A stretch of DNA of 44,093 nucleotides from Clostridiaceae bacterium (GCA_902362865.1 CABIYE010000028.1:1-44093), one strand, 5' to 3'. Positions 24,138-33,316 are shown, counted from the stretch's first letter. Made by a program: numbers and translations. Notes: generated by a model from the letters alone, not told the origin.

Positions 24138-25133
24138 TATCAACGTAAGTATTTCTATTACACCTTAATTTCTATAATCCCGATAATGTCCTCATTACCA
24201 AATCTACATCTTTATTTTCAAGCTCCTGTATGATGTGCAAATATGTTTTCTGTGTGGTTGTCATACTCGCATGTCCAAGCCTTCTAGCCACACTTGCAAT
24301 TGACACCCCTGCAAATAGTAACAGTGAAGCATGTGTATGTCGTAAACCATGAATTGAAATTTCAGAAATCCCACACGCTCTGCAATGCCTAGTAAGCACA
24401 TCATTTACTGTTGAATTGTATATTTTTGATTCACCAACAAAAATGGGTTTATCTGGTGGAAGATTCCTAGTCAAAACCGAAAATTTCACTACTATCTGCC
24501 AGTCAATTTGGATTTTCCTAACCGACGATTTATTTTTTGTCGGTAAAAAACCTCCATTTCCTTTATAATCCCATGTTTTGCTGACGGACAAAGTTTGCCT
24601 CGCAAAATCAAAATCTTCCGGTGTAATCGCCAGCGCCTCCGAAAAACGCATCCCGGTTTTGGCAACTAAGAGAATAAACCAGTCCCAATTTGGTGTATCT
24701 TTAATATCAAGATCTGCAATCAATCTATGTAATTCAAATTGATTTAGATATTTGATTTTCTTTGTTTTGGGCGTCTTTCCTTTAATAATTGCCTTTCTAG
24801 TCGGATCTCGTGGAAGCAATCCTTCATCAACTGCATCAAGAATTGCGCCCTTCAATTGATGATGGAAATCCAATGTTGTCTGTCTTTCATGTTCTTTCGC
24901 ATACTCATTTAAAAGCTGTTGATATGCGGTTCTCGTTAATTCAGAAACTTTTACTTCCGGGATCAATTTTTCTACCCATTTTTGTGTCATCAAATACTTT
25001 GCTAAAGTTGCTTCCCTTATCGCCCCCTTTTTATATACTTCAATCCACTGAGCATAATACTCACAAAATAACTCTGTTCTGTTCATATCGTTAAGCATAA
25101 GTTCCCTCTCTCTCCGAAATACTTACGCTGATA
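24138..25133. repeat. 18-bp inverted repeats flanking the tyrosine recombinase gene
   Basis: TATCAACGTAAGTATTTC at 24138-24155 (plus strand) and TATCAGCGTAAGTATTTC at 25116-25133 (minus strand) match at 17 of 18 positions in inverted orientation. They lie just outside the two ends of the recombinase gene. They may be recombination sites, making the recombinase segment invertible, or recombinase arm-binding sites. Confidence 0.75.
24172..25098 (-). CDS. Tyrosine recombinase / phage-type integrase
   Basis: A 308-residue complete recombinase. The N-terminal core-binding domain covers about 10-105. The catalytic residues are visible: Arg in KTGMRFSEAL (about 151), Lys region NKSSVRKI, HGLRHTHAS (about 249), LGHASMTTTQ and the nucleophile Tyr in KTYLH (about 283). 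It lacks the AP2-like arm-binding domain of ICE integrases. It lies directly downstream of hsdR in the same direction, like the recombinases that rearrange hsdS genes in phase-variable type I systems, but only one hsdS is present here. GAGGGAACTT precedes the ATG. Confidence 0.93.
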   Translation of the reverse strand: MLNDMNRTELFCEYYAQWIEVYKKGAIREATLAKYLMTQKWVEKLIPEVKVSELTRTAYQQLLNEYAKEHERQTTLDFHHQLKGAILDAVDEGLLPRDPTRKAIIKGKTPKTKKIKYLNQFELHRLIADLDIKDTPNWDWFILLVAKTGMRFSEALAITPEDFDFARQTLSVSKTWDYKGNGGFLPTKNKSSVRKIQIDWQIVVKFSVLTRNLPPDKPIFVGESKIYNSTVNDVLTRHCRACGISEISIHGLRHTHASLLLFAGVSIASVARRLGHASMTTTQKTYLHIIQELENKDVDLVMRTLSGL

Positions 25134-25159
25134 TAAACCATTAAAAAGTAACTTTCAAA

Positions 25160-28153
25160 TTATACAACCATTAAAAGCGGCTTTATTTCTTCATCCAAAA
25201 GTTTTTTTAACTCTGCCATCATTTTTTTATAATATTTAAACTTAGGAAGCGACTTTTCCTGAGATGCTTTATAGTTTGTATAATCTGCCGTCATTTTAAT
25301 TGCACTTTCATTGGAAATTTCTCCGTTTTGATAGTGTGTTGCCGCATACATCACATCATCTTTAGAAGCATACCAAGTAATACAAAAATCAGAAATCACA
25401 CGCTCGATACAATCCCTCTTCATATTTTCCACAATATTAAGAATGGACTGTCCCTTGTATTTTGTATCATCCGTTTCAATTTCTGCAATCAAATTCGACA
25501 TAATATCTGCAACTTTTGGATTTTCTTTTCGCAAATCTCCTACATACTGTTTCACTTCATCAATTTTTTTCTGACGTTCTTCTGGCGTAACTTCTTCCGT
25601 TTCGTCAGAAGGTGTAACGATATTCTGAATCAGGTGAATAATATACTCATAATCAATCTTTGTATTGCTGTATGCCATCAGCTCATAGTCTTGATCAATT
25701 TCTGTATCATCTCCGCCGTCTTCCCCAGCTAAAATATCAGCTCCTTCTGCCTGTGCATCTTTAATTTCCTGTACTACATTTTTATAGTGTCCCACATAGT
25801 CATCATATTCTTCTTCAGAAATTTCATATTCTTCTAACATACTATCATCATATACAGTAAATGATTTTAACTGTGCAAACAAAGAGTCAAATGCCTGAAA
25901 CATTTTTGCAAATATTTTCTTCTCATTCAAAGACAGAGAGGGAATTACTTCCGGTTTTTCAGCAGAAACACGAAGTGCGGCAAGCGCTTTCCGAAAAGCG
26001 GGCTCTACCTCATTCCATTCTGCCATAAGCGCCTCTTTTGTTCCACCGGCAGAATATAGTTTTACTGCATTATCAACTGCCTCCTTGAAAAGAACCGGCG
26101 CCTGAAATGTAACGATCTGTCCATATGTTTTATTCTTATCAAAAATTCGATTTGTTCTTGAAAATGCCTGTATCAGATCATGTGGCCCCATCGGCTGTCT
26201 GTCCATAAAAATCGTAGACATACAAGGAGCGTCGAAACCGGTCAATAATCGATCTACCACAATCACTAAATCCAGCTGTTCATTTCTACTTTCATATTTG
26301 GAACCTTTTCTTGCGAGACGTTTATTCAAGTTTCCATTATATCCCTGTATCTGAGACAATTCATATTTCGTACCAAACATTCCATTATAATCATCCAACG
26401 ATTTTTGCATCTTCTCCTGATTGACCTGAGAACCTTCTTCATTTTCTGTTACAGAATAGGTGATTGCAAATTTCGGGAAATCCGGCAAAACCTGTTTGAT
26501 TCGCTCATCAATTATGAGATCCGTTTCTCCATTTTTTACCCTAGATAATAATTCGTAATACTGCTGTGCTCTTTGAATCGAACTTGTAGTAAGCAATCCC
26601 TCGTAAGTCTGTCCTTTTCCATTTTGAAAACCCAGTTTATGATAGGACTTATTCAAAATAATATCCAATACCTTTAACATATGTGTTTCGCTGTCATATA
26701 CGCTGCTGTCCGTTTCATCCTCTATATCTTTCGGTCCATTATGCTCTACCTGAAATCCGAGTACTGCCTTATCATGGATTGCATTTTGAATTGTATACTT
26801 GTGAAGACGTTCCCCATATAAATCTTCCGTTGTTCTTGGAAGATCTCCCTTCTGCGGATATGGATTTTCTGCAAATCTTGGCGTACCCGTAAATCCATAC
26901 CACAAAGACCGGTAGAAAAACCGCTCCAACTCTCTTTTTGTTCCCGGACTAACCGCACGATGACACTCATCCACAACAAATGCAATCCTGAGATTCTTAA
27001 TTTTTTGACATTCCGGCGTGCCGTCCTTTAATCTCTTTGCGATTAAAATTTGCAGTTTCTGAATGGTAGTAACAATTACTTGTCTATCATCCGATTTTAA
27101 TTTTTTCTTTAAATCATTTACATTGTCCGTTTCATCCACATCTACCAAATCATTATTTGCATAAGCCTGAAATGCCATAGTTGTCTGTGTATCCAAATCT
27201 TTACGGTCTATCAGGAAAATCGCTTTGTCAATGGACGGAATATCCATCAATAGATTTCTGGTTGCTTTATAAGACGTCAGTGTTTTTCCAGAACCTGTTG
27301 TATGCCATACAAATCCTGATTTTCCCTGTTTTGATGCTTCTCTGATTGCCTCGATTGCATGAATCTGATATGGACGCAACAATATCAACCGTTTTGCATC
27401 TTCATTTAATACTGTGTATCTCGAGATCATTTCATGTGCTTCTGGAATACGTAGTACATTCTTAGCAAAATCAAGATAATCTGGCACCGGATTATTATCA
27501 CGATCCAGCCATCCGCTAATGAACTTAGGATTTAATTCTGTATCACTGGCAGCCGAAAAATATTTTGTATCAACTCCATTACTGATTACAAACATCTGCA
27601 CCGCCGAAAAAATCCCGGTAAATTTTCCTTCTCCAATATATTTTTTAATCTGCCAGAACCCATCCATATATGAGTGCTGCTTATTTTTCAATTCTATATG
27701 GATCATCGGAAGACCATTAATCATCAATGTCACATCGAATCGTCTATCTCTTCCCGGGGTCGCTTTCTCATCTTCAGACTTCAGCGCGCTATATTGATTA
27801 ATCACCTCATAAACACTGCTGCCACCAGCAATATGTTCATGATTCATCACTACAAGATGTAAGCGCTCGGTATCACGCTGTACATGAACCTGCACCTTTC
27901 CATTTTCTCCAACCAGCCACTCCCCCGCTTTATAAAATGATGAAAATTGTAACTGATTTTTTACCTGTTCAAATTCTGCATCAGATAAATTCTCTCCATT
28001 TAAACGATCTTTATTATTTTGCTCCAAAATGTACTTGAAATTTTTCCATAAATCTTCTTCCGTCTTTAAATCTTCTCTATATGTCCATTGAGAATCTCCA
28101 TAAACCAGCTCTTCAATCAACTTTTTCTCTATCACAGCCTCTAATTCTGGCAT
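25160..28153 (-). CDS. hsdR: Type I restriction enzyme, restriction subunit HsdR
   Basis: A 997-residue motor-nuclease. The N-terminal PD-(D/E)xK nuclease includes FDVTLMINGLPMIHIELKNK (about 138-158). The translocase begins with Walker A TTGSGKTLTSYKA (about 284) and the DEAD-box variant VDECHRAV (about 393). GFTGTPRF is motif III and FSRTNRIFDKNKTYGQIV is motif VI. The C-terminal helical region (about 830-997) binds the methyltransferase core. It is complete and has good ribosome binding (AAAGGAGGG). It is separated from hsdM and hsdS by a three-gene cassette that is not part of normal type I systems. Confidence 0.97.
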   Translation of the reverse strand: MPELEAVIEKKLIEELVYGDSQWTYREDLKTEEDLWKNFKYILEQNNKDRLNGENLSDAEFEQVKNQLQFSSFYKAGEWLVGENGKVQVHVQRDTERLHLVVMNHEHIAGGSSVYEVINQYSALKSEDEKATPGRDRRFDVTLMINGLPMIHIELKNKQHSYMDGFWQIKKYIGEGKFTGIFSAVQMFVISNGVDTKYFSAASDTELNPKFISGWLDRDNNPVPDYLDFAKNVLRIPEAHEMISRYTVLNEDAKRLILLRPYQIHAIEAIREASKQGKSGFVWHTTGSGKTLTSYKATRNLLMDIPSIDKAIFLIDRKDLDTQTTMAFQAYANNDLVDVDETDNVNDLKKKLKSDDRQVIVTTIQKLQILIAKRLKDGTPECQKIKNLRIAFVVDECHRAVSPGTKRELERFFYRSLWYGFTGTPRFAENPYPQKGDLPRTTEDLYGERLHKYTIQNAIHDKAVLGFQVEHNGPKDIEDETDSSVYDSETHMLKVLDIILNKSYHKLGFQNGKGQTYEGLLTTSSIQRAQQYYELLSRVKNGETDLIIDERIKQVLPDFPKFAITYSVTENEEGSQVNQEKMQKSLDDYNGMFGTKYELSQIQGYNGNLNKRLARKGSKYESRNEQLDLVIVVDRLLTGFDAPCMSTIFMDRQPMGPHDLIQAFSRTNRIFDKNKTYGQIVTFQAPVLFKEAVDNAVKLYSAGGTKEALMAEWNEVEPAFRKALAALRVSAEKPEVIPSLSLNEKKIFAKMFQAFDSLFAQLKSFTVYDDSMLEEYEISEEEYDDYVGHYKNVVQEIKDAQAEGADILAGEDGGDDTEIDQDYELMAYSNTKIDYEYIIHLIQNIVTPSDETEEVTPEERQKKIDEVKQYVGDLRKENPKVADIMSNLIAEIETDDTKYKGQSILNIVENMKRDCIERVISDFCITWYASKDDVMYAATHYQNGEISNESAIKMTADYTNYKASQEKSLPKFKYYKKMMAELKKLLDEEIKPLLMVV

Positions 28154-28171
28154 AATATTTCCCTCCTTTGT

Positions 28172-28645
28172 TTACAGTTTATCCCTCACCATCATTAACG
28201 AATATCCCAATAGATTCTGCCCTTTCCATTTCTTCAAATCCAGCCTGTCAGGATTTCCCATAGATAATCCAATTCCCCATATATGATCATTCACAGCACA
28301 CTCTGCAATAATACGGTTCCCGGTATCAAGCAACCGCTCCCTCAACCCATCATTTTGTAAAAATTTTGCTAAAAGCCCCTCGTAAACCACCACTTGTCTA
28401 ATTCCGCTCCAATAATGATCGCTATATCCTGTCACAAGTCGTCCTAATTCTTTTATACGAGCGGTATCATCTATTCCGAGAATCTGTTCTGCAATCTTAT
28501 CATCCCCGAAACAGGTTGCCTTTTTATACATCATATACTGTTCCATTGAAGAAAAAACAATTTTATCCACGCAAAACTGCGATAAATACCAATTACTCAG
28601 ATATCCATTCTCTTCATTTGGATTGTGAAAACATACAACGTCCAC
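28172..28645 (-). CDS. NADAR-family protein (YbiA-like)
   Basis: A protein of about 157 residues: VDVVCFHNPNEENGYLSNWYLSQF, SMEQYMMYKKATCFGD, GLLAKFLQNDGLRERLLDTG and NDHIWGIGL are the NADAR-family motifs in order. NADAR proteins cleave N-glycosidic bonds linked to ADP-ribose. Some remove ADP-ribose from guanine in DNA and act as antitoxins to DarT-type toxins. Here it follows an ADP-ribosyltransferase-like gene, so an antitoxin or counter-modification role is likely but inferred. GTG 28645 matches the usual family start; a frame open to 28660 would overlap the gene before it. Confidence 0.85.
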   Translation of the reverse strand: MDVVCFHNPNEENGYLSNWYLSQFCVDKIVFSSMEQYMMYKKATCFGDDKIAEQILGIDDTARIKELGRLVTGYSDHYWSGIRQVVVYEGLLAKFLQNDGLRERLLDTGNRIIAECAVNDHIWGIGLSMGNPDRLDLKKWKGQNLLGYSLMMVRDKL

Positions 28646-28646
28646 C

Positions 28647-29063
28647 CTAAATCTCACCAACCTTTTTTACCGCCAACTCTAATTCCAAATCATGAAGTCC
28701 ATAATATGCTTTCGCAAGAAATCTAACAGGAATCCTTTCGACTATTTCCGAACTGGGCATATTGTAATACCATTGATAATATGCATAAAATTCGCCTATC
28801 CAATCTGGCATAAATCCTTCCAATGCTATTCCTTGTTTTCCTTCATATTTCTCAGTACTTGAAAAATATCTCCATAACTCCTGAGCATCCATCGTAGCAA
28901 CATAGGCTTTTGCTTCATCAATACTCTTTCTTGTTTTACTTTTCATATATATCTGAATAAAATCTTCCGTATCTTTTTCCGGAAATTTTTGAGCATAAAA
29001 ATCAAATAATTTTCCCTGACTTTCAACCACTTCACTCAAATAGGCTTCCGCATACGCCCGCAT
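28647..29063 (-). CDS. Unknown partner protein of the DUF3990 gene
   Basis: A protein of about 138 residues with two parts. The first (MRAYAEAYLSEVVESQGKLFDFYAQKFPEKDTEDFIQIYM) is helical; the second (PDWIGEFYAYYQWYYNMPSSEIVERIP) holds a YYQWY motif. I have a memory of similar YYQW proteins next to DUF3990 genes in gut Firmicutes but cannot name a Pfam family. A role as antitoxin or accessory factor is inferred from position. ATG 29063 follows GAGGTG; GTG 29072 is the alternative. It begins about ten bases after the DUF3990 stop and ends one base before the preferred NADAR start. Confidence 0.75.
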   Translation of the reverse strand: MRAYAEAYLSEVVESQGKLFDFYAQKFPEKDTEDFIQIYMKSKTRKSIDEAKAYVATMDAQELWRYFSSTEKYEGKQGIALEGFMPDWIGEFYAYYQWYYNMPSSEIVERIPVRFLAKAYYGLHDLELELAVKKVGEI

Positions 29064-29073
29064 CTCAATCACC

Positions 29074-29721
29074 TCACATCAATGTACTAAACACATTCAT
29101 TACTTTATTCCGGTCAGAATCAATCAATTCTTTCATTTTTCTTCTAGCTGTAATATCCCTCTTATTATATTTTTCATTAAAAGCCTCAAACTCTACTGTA
29201 GAAAGTTCTTCTCCCACTTCGTAGAGTTGTGAATATGCTAATTCAGACTTTATACAATACTGAATTCCCAAGTCTCCCAACAAAAGAAGTTCCTCCAATA
29301 TCTCCACATCTATTTCATCTCTTACAAACGCTTTCGCTATATAAAAGTAAGAAGCATTAGCCCGCCATCCCTTTATCACATCATATTCTTTTGTCTCAAT
29401 ACCATATTTCTCAATAAATTTCTTCGATAACATTCTATATCTTTTAGAGTCAGCCACCTCTCTATGTTTCATTAATTCCGCAAGCCACGACAAAATATTT
29501 TCACTTTGAAAATCTAATATCTTCAAACCATCTATCTCTAATTCATATTTATGCACCCAGCCATTTGCCTCATCTGGCCTACATACCGCTCACTCTTTTG
29601 CAAGCTCTATGTTTTCCGTTAAATAAAAGCCTTTTCCATAATCATGTCGATCTTCACCACGTCCATATTCTGGCGCCATTTCCTTATTAGGGCTCCCATG
29701 AAATAATACAATTTTTCCCAT
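29074..29721 (-). pseudogene. DUF3990 (ADP-ribosyltransferase-like) gene with one in-frame stop
   Basis: From ATG 29721 (TAGGAG ten bases upstream) the frame reads MGKIVLFHGSPNKEMAPEYG and then DYGKGFYLTENIELAKE. It meets TGA at 29590-29592 (codon 44) and continues unbroken with AVCRPDEANGWVHKYELEID through YDVIKGWRANASYFYIAK and LGIQYCIKSE to 29074. Both sides fit one DUF3990 protein of about 215 residues; HG(S/T), the GxGFY Tyr and the Q-x-x-x-KS segment correspond to an H-Y-Q/E ADP-ribosyltransferase site. The TGA stands where family members usually have Trp, so a single TGG to TGA change is likely. A shorter frame from GTG 29556 lacks the NAD-binding N-terminus. The likely toxin is thus inactive in this sequence. 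Confidence 0.85.
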
Positions 29722-29734
29722 ATGTACTGTTCTC

Positions 29735-30295
29735 CTAAACAAATATTTTTTCAAGCATAGATTTTTTGATGTTTTTCAATATTTTTAACTTCCGCTGGTG
29801 AAGAGTGATGAGGCGGTCCAAACTTCTAAAATAGTCTCCAATTTGTTTCTGTTCTCCATAAAATGGACAGAAAATCGGAATCTTTTTGCAGGTTTCTTTA
29901 TTAAGTTTGGGCATTGCCATACCTGTATTAAATTGAGTATAATCTTTTCTCTCTAACGAATTACAAATGAAGTTATTCTCATATTCTTCTTTTGTACGAA
30001 GAACATGAGCATGGTTATTAACCCAGTATTTTCCGGATGCCAAGAAACAAACCGGATAATTCCTGTCGGTAATATTTGCACCATCTTCACTCAACAAAAT
30101 CAATTCCTCATTAAACAAATACCCATCTACATAATCAACAATTCCCGAAGCTCCATAATATGGATATGGCCCTGCAACACGTTTTACTCCTTCTAATGGT
30201 TTTCTTACTGTATCAAGAAATTCAACGACATCCCCCAACTTACGCTGTTCCCAATCTTCTGTAAAACCTTTAAATCGAATTTTCGGTTTTCCCAT
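29735..30295 (-). CDS. hsdS: Type I specificity subunit HsdS, half-length
   Basis: A protein of about 186 residues, half the usual 370-420. It begins with KPKIRFKGFTEDWEQRKLGDV, holds one target recognition domain (about 20-155) and ends with one conserved helix, LITLHQRKLKILKNIKKSMLEKIFV, which is the normal C-terminus of two-domain HsdS proteins. A single-domain HsdS can dimerise to recognise a palindromic split site. ATG 30295 lies eight bases after GAGGGG and just behind the hsdM stop. It may be a natural half-subunit or the result of a deletion or rearrangement that removed one domain. Confidence 0.88.
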   Translation of the reverse strand: MGKPKIRFKGFTEDWEQRKLGDVVEFLDTVRKPLEGVKRVAGPYPYYGASGIVDYVDGYLFNEELILLSEDGANITDRNYPVCFLASGKYWVNNHAHVLRTKEEYENNFICNSLERKDYTQFNTGMAMPKLNKETCKKIPIFCPFYGEQKQIGDYFRSLDRLITLHQRKLKILKNIKKSMLEKIFV

Positions 30296-30300
30296 ATTTA

Positions 30301-31899
30301 TCACCCCTCAATCATTCTAATAAGGTCATTTATAGACAACATAATATCTTGATCAGAAGATGTTAATTCTTTTAAGCACGATAGCACTTCGCTTTGTGCT
30401 TTTTTAATTTCGTCGTCAGTCTGCTTCATCTCTGTCAAAAGTTCTTTTAAATCAATCTCCTCTTCTTTTTCAAAGTTATCCACATACCTTGGAATATTAA
30501 GATTGAAATCGTTCTTTTCAATATCTTCAAAGCTGGCGAGATAAGATTCTTTATCTACCGTTTCTCGCTTATGATACAAATTTACAATGGCATCTATATG
30601 CTCGTCTGTCATTGTATTTTGTTTTTTACCTTTTTCAAATTTTTTTGAAGCATCTATAAACAAGACGTCCCTTCCGTCTCTGTGTTTCTTTAATACAACA
30701 ATACAAGTTGGTATGGATGTATTATAAAATAAATTTGCAGGCAGCCCAATTACTGCATAAATATTTCCGGAACGTAATAATTTTTCTCGAATTTTTCCTT
30801 CTGCGGCTCCCCTAAATAGCACACCATGCGGTAATACGATTGCCATTGTTCCATTATTTTTCAGGTGATACAGGCCATGCAACAGAAACGCATAATCAGC
30901 TTTTGACTTCGGCGCCAAAACTCCATAATCACTAAACCGCTCATCTTGTAGGAAACCAGCCGTTGCACTCCATTTTGCTGAATATGGCGGATTCATCAGT
31001 ACCATATTAAAATCCGTTTCTTCTTCCGTTGGCCAGTCACTATCTAAAGTATCACCATTTCTCAATTTTTGATTTTCCGGTGCAATACCATGTAAAAACA
31101 TGTTCATGCGTGCCAAATTATATGTAGATGTCATTAATTCTTGTCCGTAATATTTAATATAATTCGGCTCAAGTGCATATTTTTTTGCATTTAGTAGAAG
31201 AGAGCCTGAACCCATACATGGATCATAAACGGACAACCCCTTTTTGCTTTCCTGCCCAGAAATGGCAATTCTGGTTAATATTTTGGAAACAGCCTGCGGT
31301 GTATAAAATTCACCGGCTTTCTTTCCCGTTTCAGAGGCGAATTGACCAATCAAATACTCATAAGCGTTTCCCAACACATCTGTATCAGTATTCAGCAAAT
31401 CTGCCTTATCAATTTCTTTTAACAGACTGGCAATTGTGTCACTTTGCTTTTGATCACCCGTTCCCAAACGATTAGAATACAAATCAATATCTGTAAATAA
31501 ATCTGCAAATAATGGATCACTTTGTTCGATATTATTAAATGCCTTTTGTAATTGCTCGCGATTAAAAGAATTATTTCGCGCTGCCTCCGCAAAATTTGTG
31601 TAAGTTAATTCCGGCTCAATCACATAATGGCAGGATGATTTTATCTCGTCTTTCAATTCTTCTGCACTTTCATCTTTCAAAGCCTCAATATATGCATCCA
31701 AAGCAACCTTTAAGGTTTCTGGTCTTTCATCATAAATCAAGTCATAGACCTTTATTAAAAAGGAATCTGATAAATACTTATAAAAAACAATTCCTAAAAG
31801 ATAGTCTTTATATTCATTTGCATCCATTTTTGAACGTAATATATCTGCTCCGCTCCATAATACACTAATCAAATCTTTACTGCTTTCCTGTTCCGCCAT
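30301..31899 (-). CDS. hsdM: Type I methyltransferase subunit HsdM
   Basis: A 532-residue N6-adenine methyltransferase subunit of the EcoR124-like (type IC) group. The N-terminal helical domain (about 1-160) begins SKDLISVLWSGADILRSKMD. S-adenosylmethionine motif I is YDPCMGSGSLLL (about 227), and the catalytic motif is NPPYSAKW (about 304). The C-terminal helices (about 480-532) contact HsdS. It is the first gene of the operon and has a clear promoter. With HsdS it methylates the host's sites; with HsdR it restricts unmodified DNA. Confidence 0.97.
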   Translation of the reverse strand: MAEQESSKDLISVLWSGADILRSKMDANEYKDYLLGIVFYKYLSDSFLIKVYDLIYDERPETLKVALDAYIEALKDESAEELKDEIKSSCHYVIEPELTYTNFAEAARNNSFNREQLQKAFNNIEQSDPLFADLFTDIDLYSNRLGTGDQKQSDTIASLLKEIDKADLLNTDTDVLGNAYEYLIGQFASETGKKAGEFYTPQAVSKILTRIAISGQESKKGLSVYDPCMGSGSLLLNAKKYALEPNYIKYYGQELMTSTYNLARMNMFLHGIAPENQKLRNGDTLDSDWPTEEETDFNMVLMNPPYSAKWSATAGFLQDERFSDYGVLAPKSKADYAFLLHGLYHLKNNGTMAIVLPHGVLFRGAAEGKIREKLLRSGNIYAVIGLPANLFYNTSIPTCIVVLKKHRDGRDVLFIDASKKFEKGKKQNTMTDEHIDAIVNLYHKRETVDKESYLASFEDIEKNDFNLNIPRYVDNFEKEEEIDLKELLTEMKQTDDEIKKAQSEVLSCLKELTSSDQDIMLSINDLIRMIEG

Positions 31900-31959
31900 T
31901 TAATTATCCTCCGTTTACTCGTATCTATAAAAATACTTTAGACAATATTTCTACATTTC

Positions 31960-31988
31960 ATTTTAACCGATTTTTATCCACAACTCAA
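31960..31988 (-). promoter_or_regulatory. Promoter of the type I restriction operon
   Basis: On the minus strand TTGAGT (31983-31988), a 17-base spacer and TAAAAT (31960-31965) lie about 60 bases upstream of hsdM, which has CGGAGG before its ATG. Confidence 0.7.
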
Positions 31989-32123
31989 TGAGTAATAGAA
32001 AAAGACCAGAATCCCCAAAACGCAGCAACTTCATCTGGCGTTTCCGGGCAAAGCACTGTTATAATAGAAGAAATTGTGCTTATTTTTACAGGCAGCCGAA
32101 CTGATGGCAGAATGGAGTGGAAT

Positions 32124-33260
32124 ATGAAAGTCGTAATTGCAATGGATTCATTTAAAGGAAGTTTAAGTTCTATAAATGCAGGAAATGCAGCAAAAGCAGG
32201 GATTGAACGGGTATGTAATGCTGAAATCATCGTAAAGCCTCTTGCTGACGGAGGCGAAGGGACAACTGATGCGCTGATAGAAGGTCTCGGCGGTGAATAT
32301 GTGACTTTAAGCGTTACCGGGCCGCTCGGTGAAAAAACGACAGCAAAATATGGTATACTCAGCGACAAAAAAACTGCCGTTATGGAGATTGCAGAAGCCG
32401 CTGGCATCGTACTTGCCAAGCGTCAGGGACTAAATCCTTTGAAAGCGACTACTTACGGCGTCGGTGAAATGATATTGGACGGCATATGCCGTGGATGCCG
32501 GGAATTTATCATTGGAATCGGGGGGAGCGCTACAAGCGAAGGCGGTGTCGGAATGCTTCAGGCATTGGGCTATGAGATTCTGGATGATAAAGGCTTTCCC
32601 ATAAAGCCCGGACTTCAGAATCTGGAAAAAATCGCTTCCATCAACAGCAAAAATGTACCAAAGGAGCTTTCGCAGTGTCACTTCCGCATTGCCTGTGATG
32701 TCACGAACCCTTTGTGCGGTGAACAGGGCGCTGTCTATGTATACGGTCCGCAAAAGGGAATCTTTGAAGAAGAGCTTCCGTTTTTTGATGAGAAAATAAA
32801 GTATTTTGCAGATAAAACATTAGAATACACCGGCCGCGATTGCCGGATGACAAAAGGTGCTGGAGCCGCCGGCGGTCTCGGATTTGCCTTTTTAAGTTAT
32901 CTGCCGAATGTAGAACTCCAATCCGGCATTCATATTGTTCTTGAAGCTGTAGGACTGGAGCAGGACATTAGAGACGCAGATTGGGTTCTTACCGGAGAGG
33001 GCAGCCTGGATTCTCAGACTGCCATGGGGAAAGCTCCCGTGGGCGTAGCCAGGCTTGCGAAGAAATACGGTGTGAAAGTACTGGCTTTTGCCGGTGGGAT
33101 AGAAAAGGATGCCGTGGAATGCAACACCGCCGGAATTGACGCTTTCTTCCCTATTGTCCGTGGCATAACCACACTGGAAAAGGCGATGGAGCCTTCCAAC
33201 GCAAGTGAAAATATGGCTCTTGCCACTGAACAGGTCTTCCGTCTGATAACCCTTTTGTAA
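32124..33260 (+). CDS. Glycerate kinase
   Basis: A 378-residue enzyme of the GarK/GlxK family that phosphorylates glycerate with ATP. MKVVIAMDSFKGSLSS is the family N-terminus; KPLADGGEGTTDAL (about 38) and GIGGSATSEGGVGML (about 133) are substrate and phosphate loops; GAGAAGGLGFA (about 247) and VLTGEGSLDSQTAMGKAPVGVA (about 292) complete the core. ATG 32124 has GGAG seven bases upstream; a longer frame to 32076 lacks a ribosome binding site. A perfect TATAAT at 32060-32065 may be its -10. It stands alone between the restriction operon and a convergent lipoprotein gene. Confidence 0.94.
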   Translation: MKVVIAMDSFKGSLSSINAGNAAKAGIERVCNAEIIVKPLADGGEGTTDALIEGLGGEYVTLSVTGPLGEKTTAKYGILSDKKTAVMEIAEAAGIVLAKRQGLNPLKATTYGVGEMILDGICRGCREFIIGIGGSATSEGGVGMLQALGYEILDDKGFPIKPGLQNLEKIASINSKNVPKELSQCHFRIACDVTNPLCGEQGAVYVYGPQKGIFEEELPFFDEKIKYFADKTLEYTGRDCRMTKGAGAAGGLGFAFLSYLPNVELQSGIHIVLEAVGLEQDIRDADWVLTGEGSLDSQTAMGKAPVGVARLAKKYGVKVLAFAGGIEKDAVECNTAGIDAFFPIVRGITTLEKAMEPSNASENMALATEQVFRLITLL

Positions 33261-33270
33261 ACCGAAATTA

Positions 33271-33306
33271 AAAAGAGGGCAGCTATACATTTCAAGCGCC
33301 CTCTTA
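33271..33306. terminator. Bidirectional terminator between the glycerate kinase and lipoprotein genes
   Basis: An 8-bp perfect stem (33273-33280 with 33298-33305) lies between two convergent genes. On the minus strand five T follow; on the plus strand the T-run is weaker. Confidence 0.75.
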
Positions 33307-33316
33307 ACAGTTTCTT

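Noticed and set aside
23790..24233. 147-codon plus-strand frame near the recombinase
   Set aside because: No ribosome binding site and no protein-like features; the minus strand has more coding character here.
29074..29556. Independent 160-residue gene starting at GTG 29556
   Set aside because: It lacks a ribosome binding site and is the in-frame continuation of the DUF3990 gene past the TGA at 29590.
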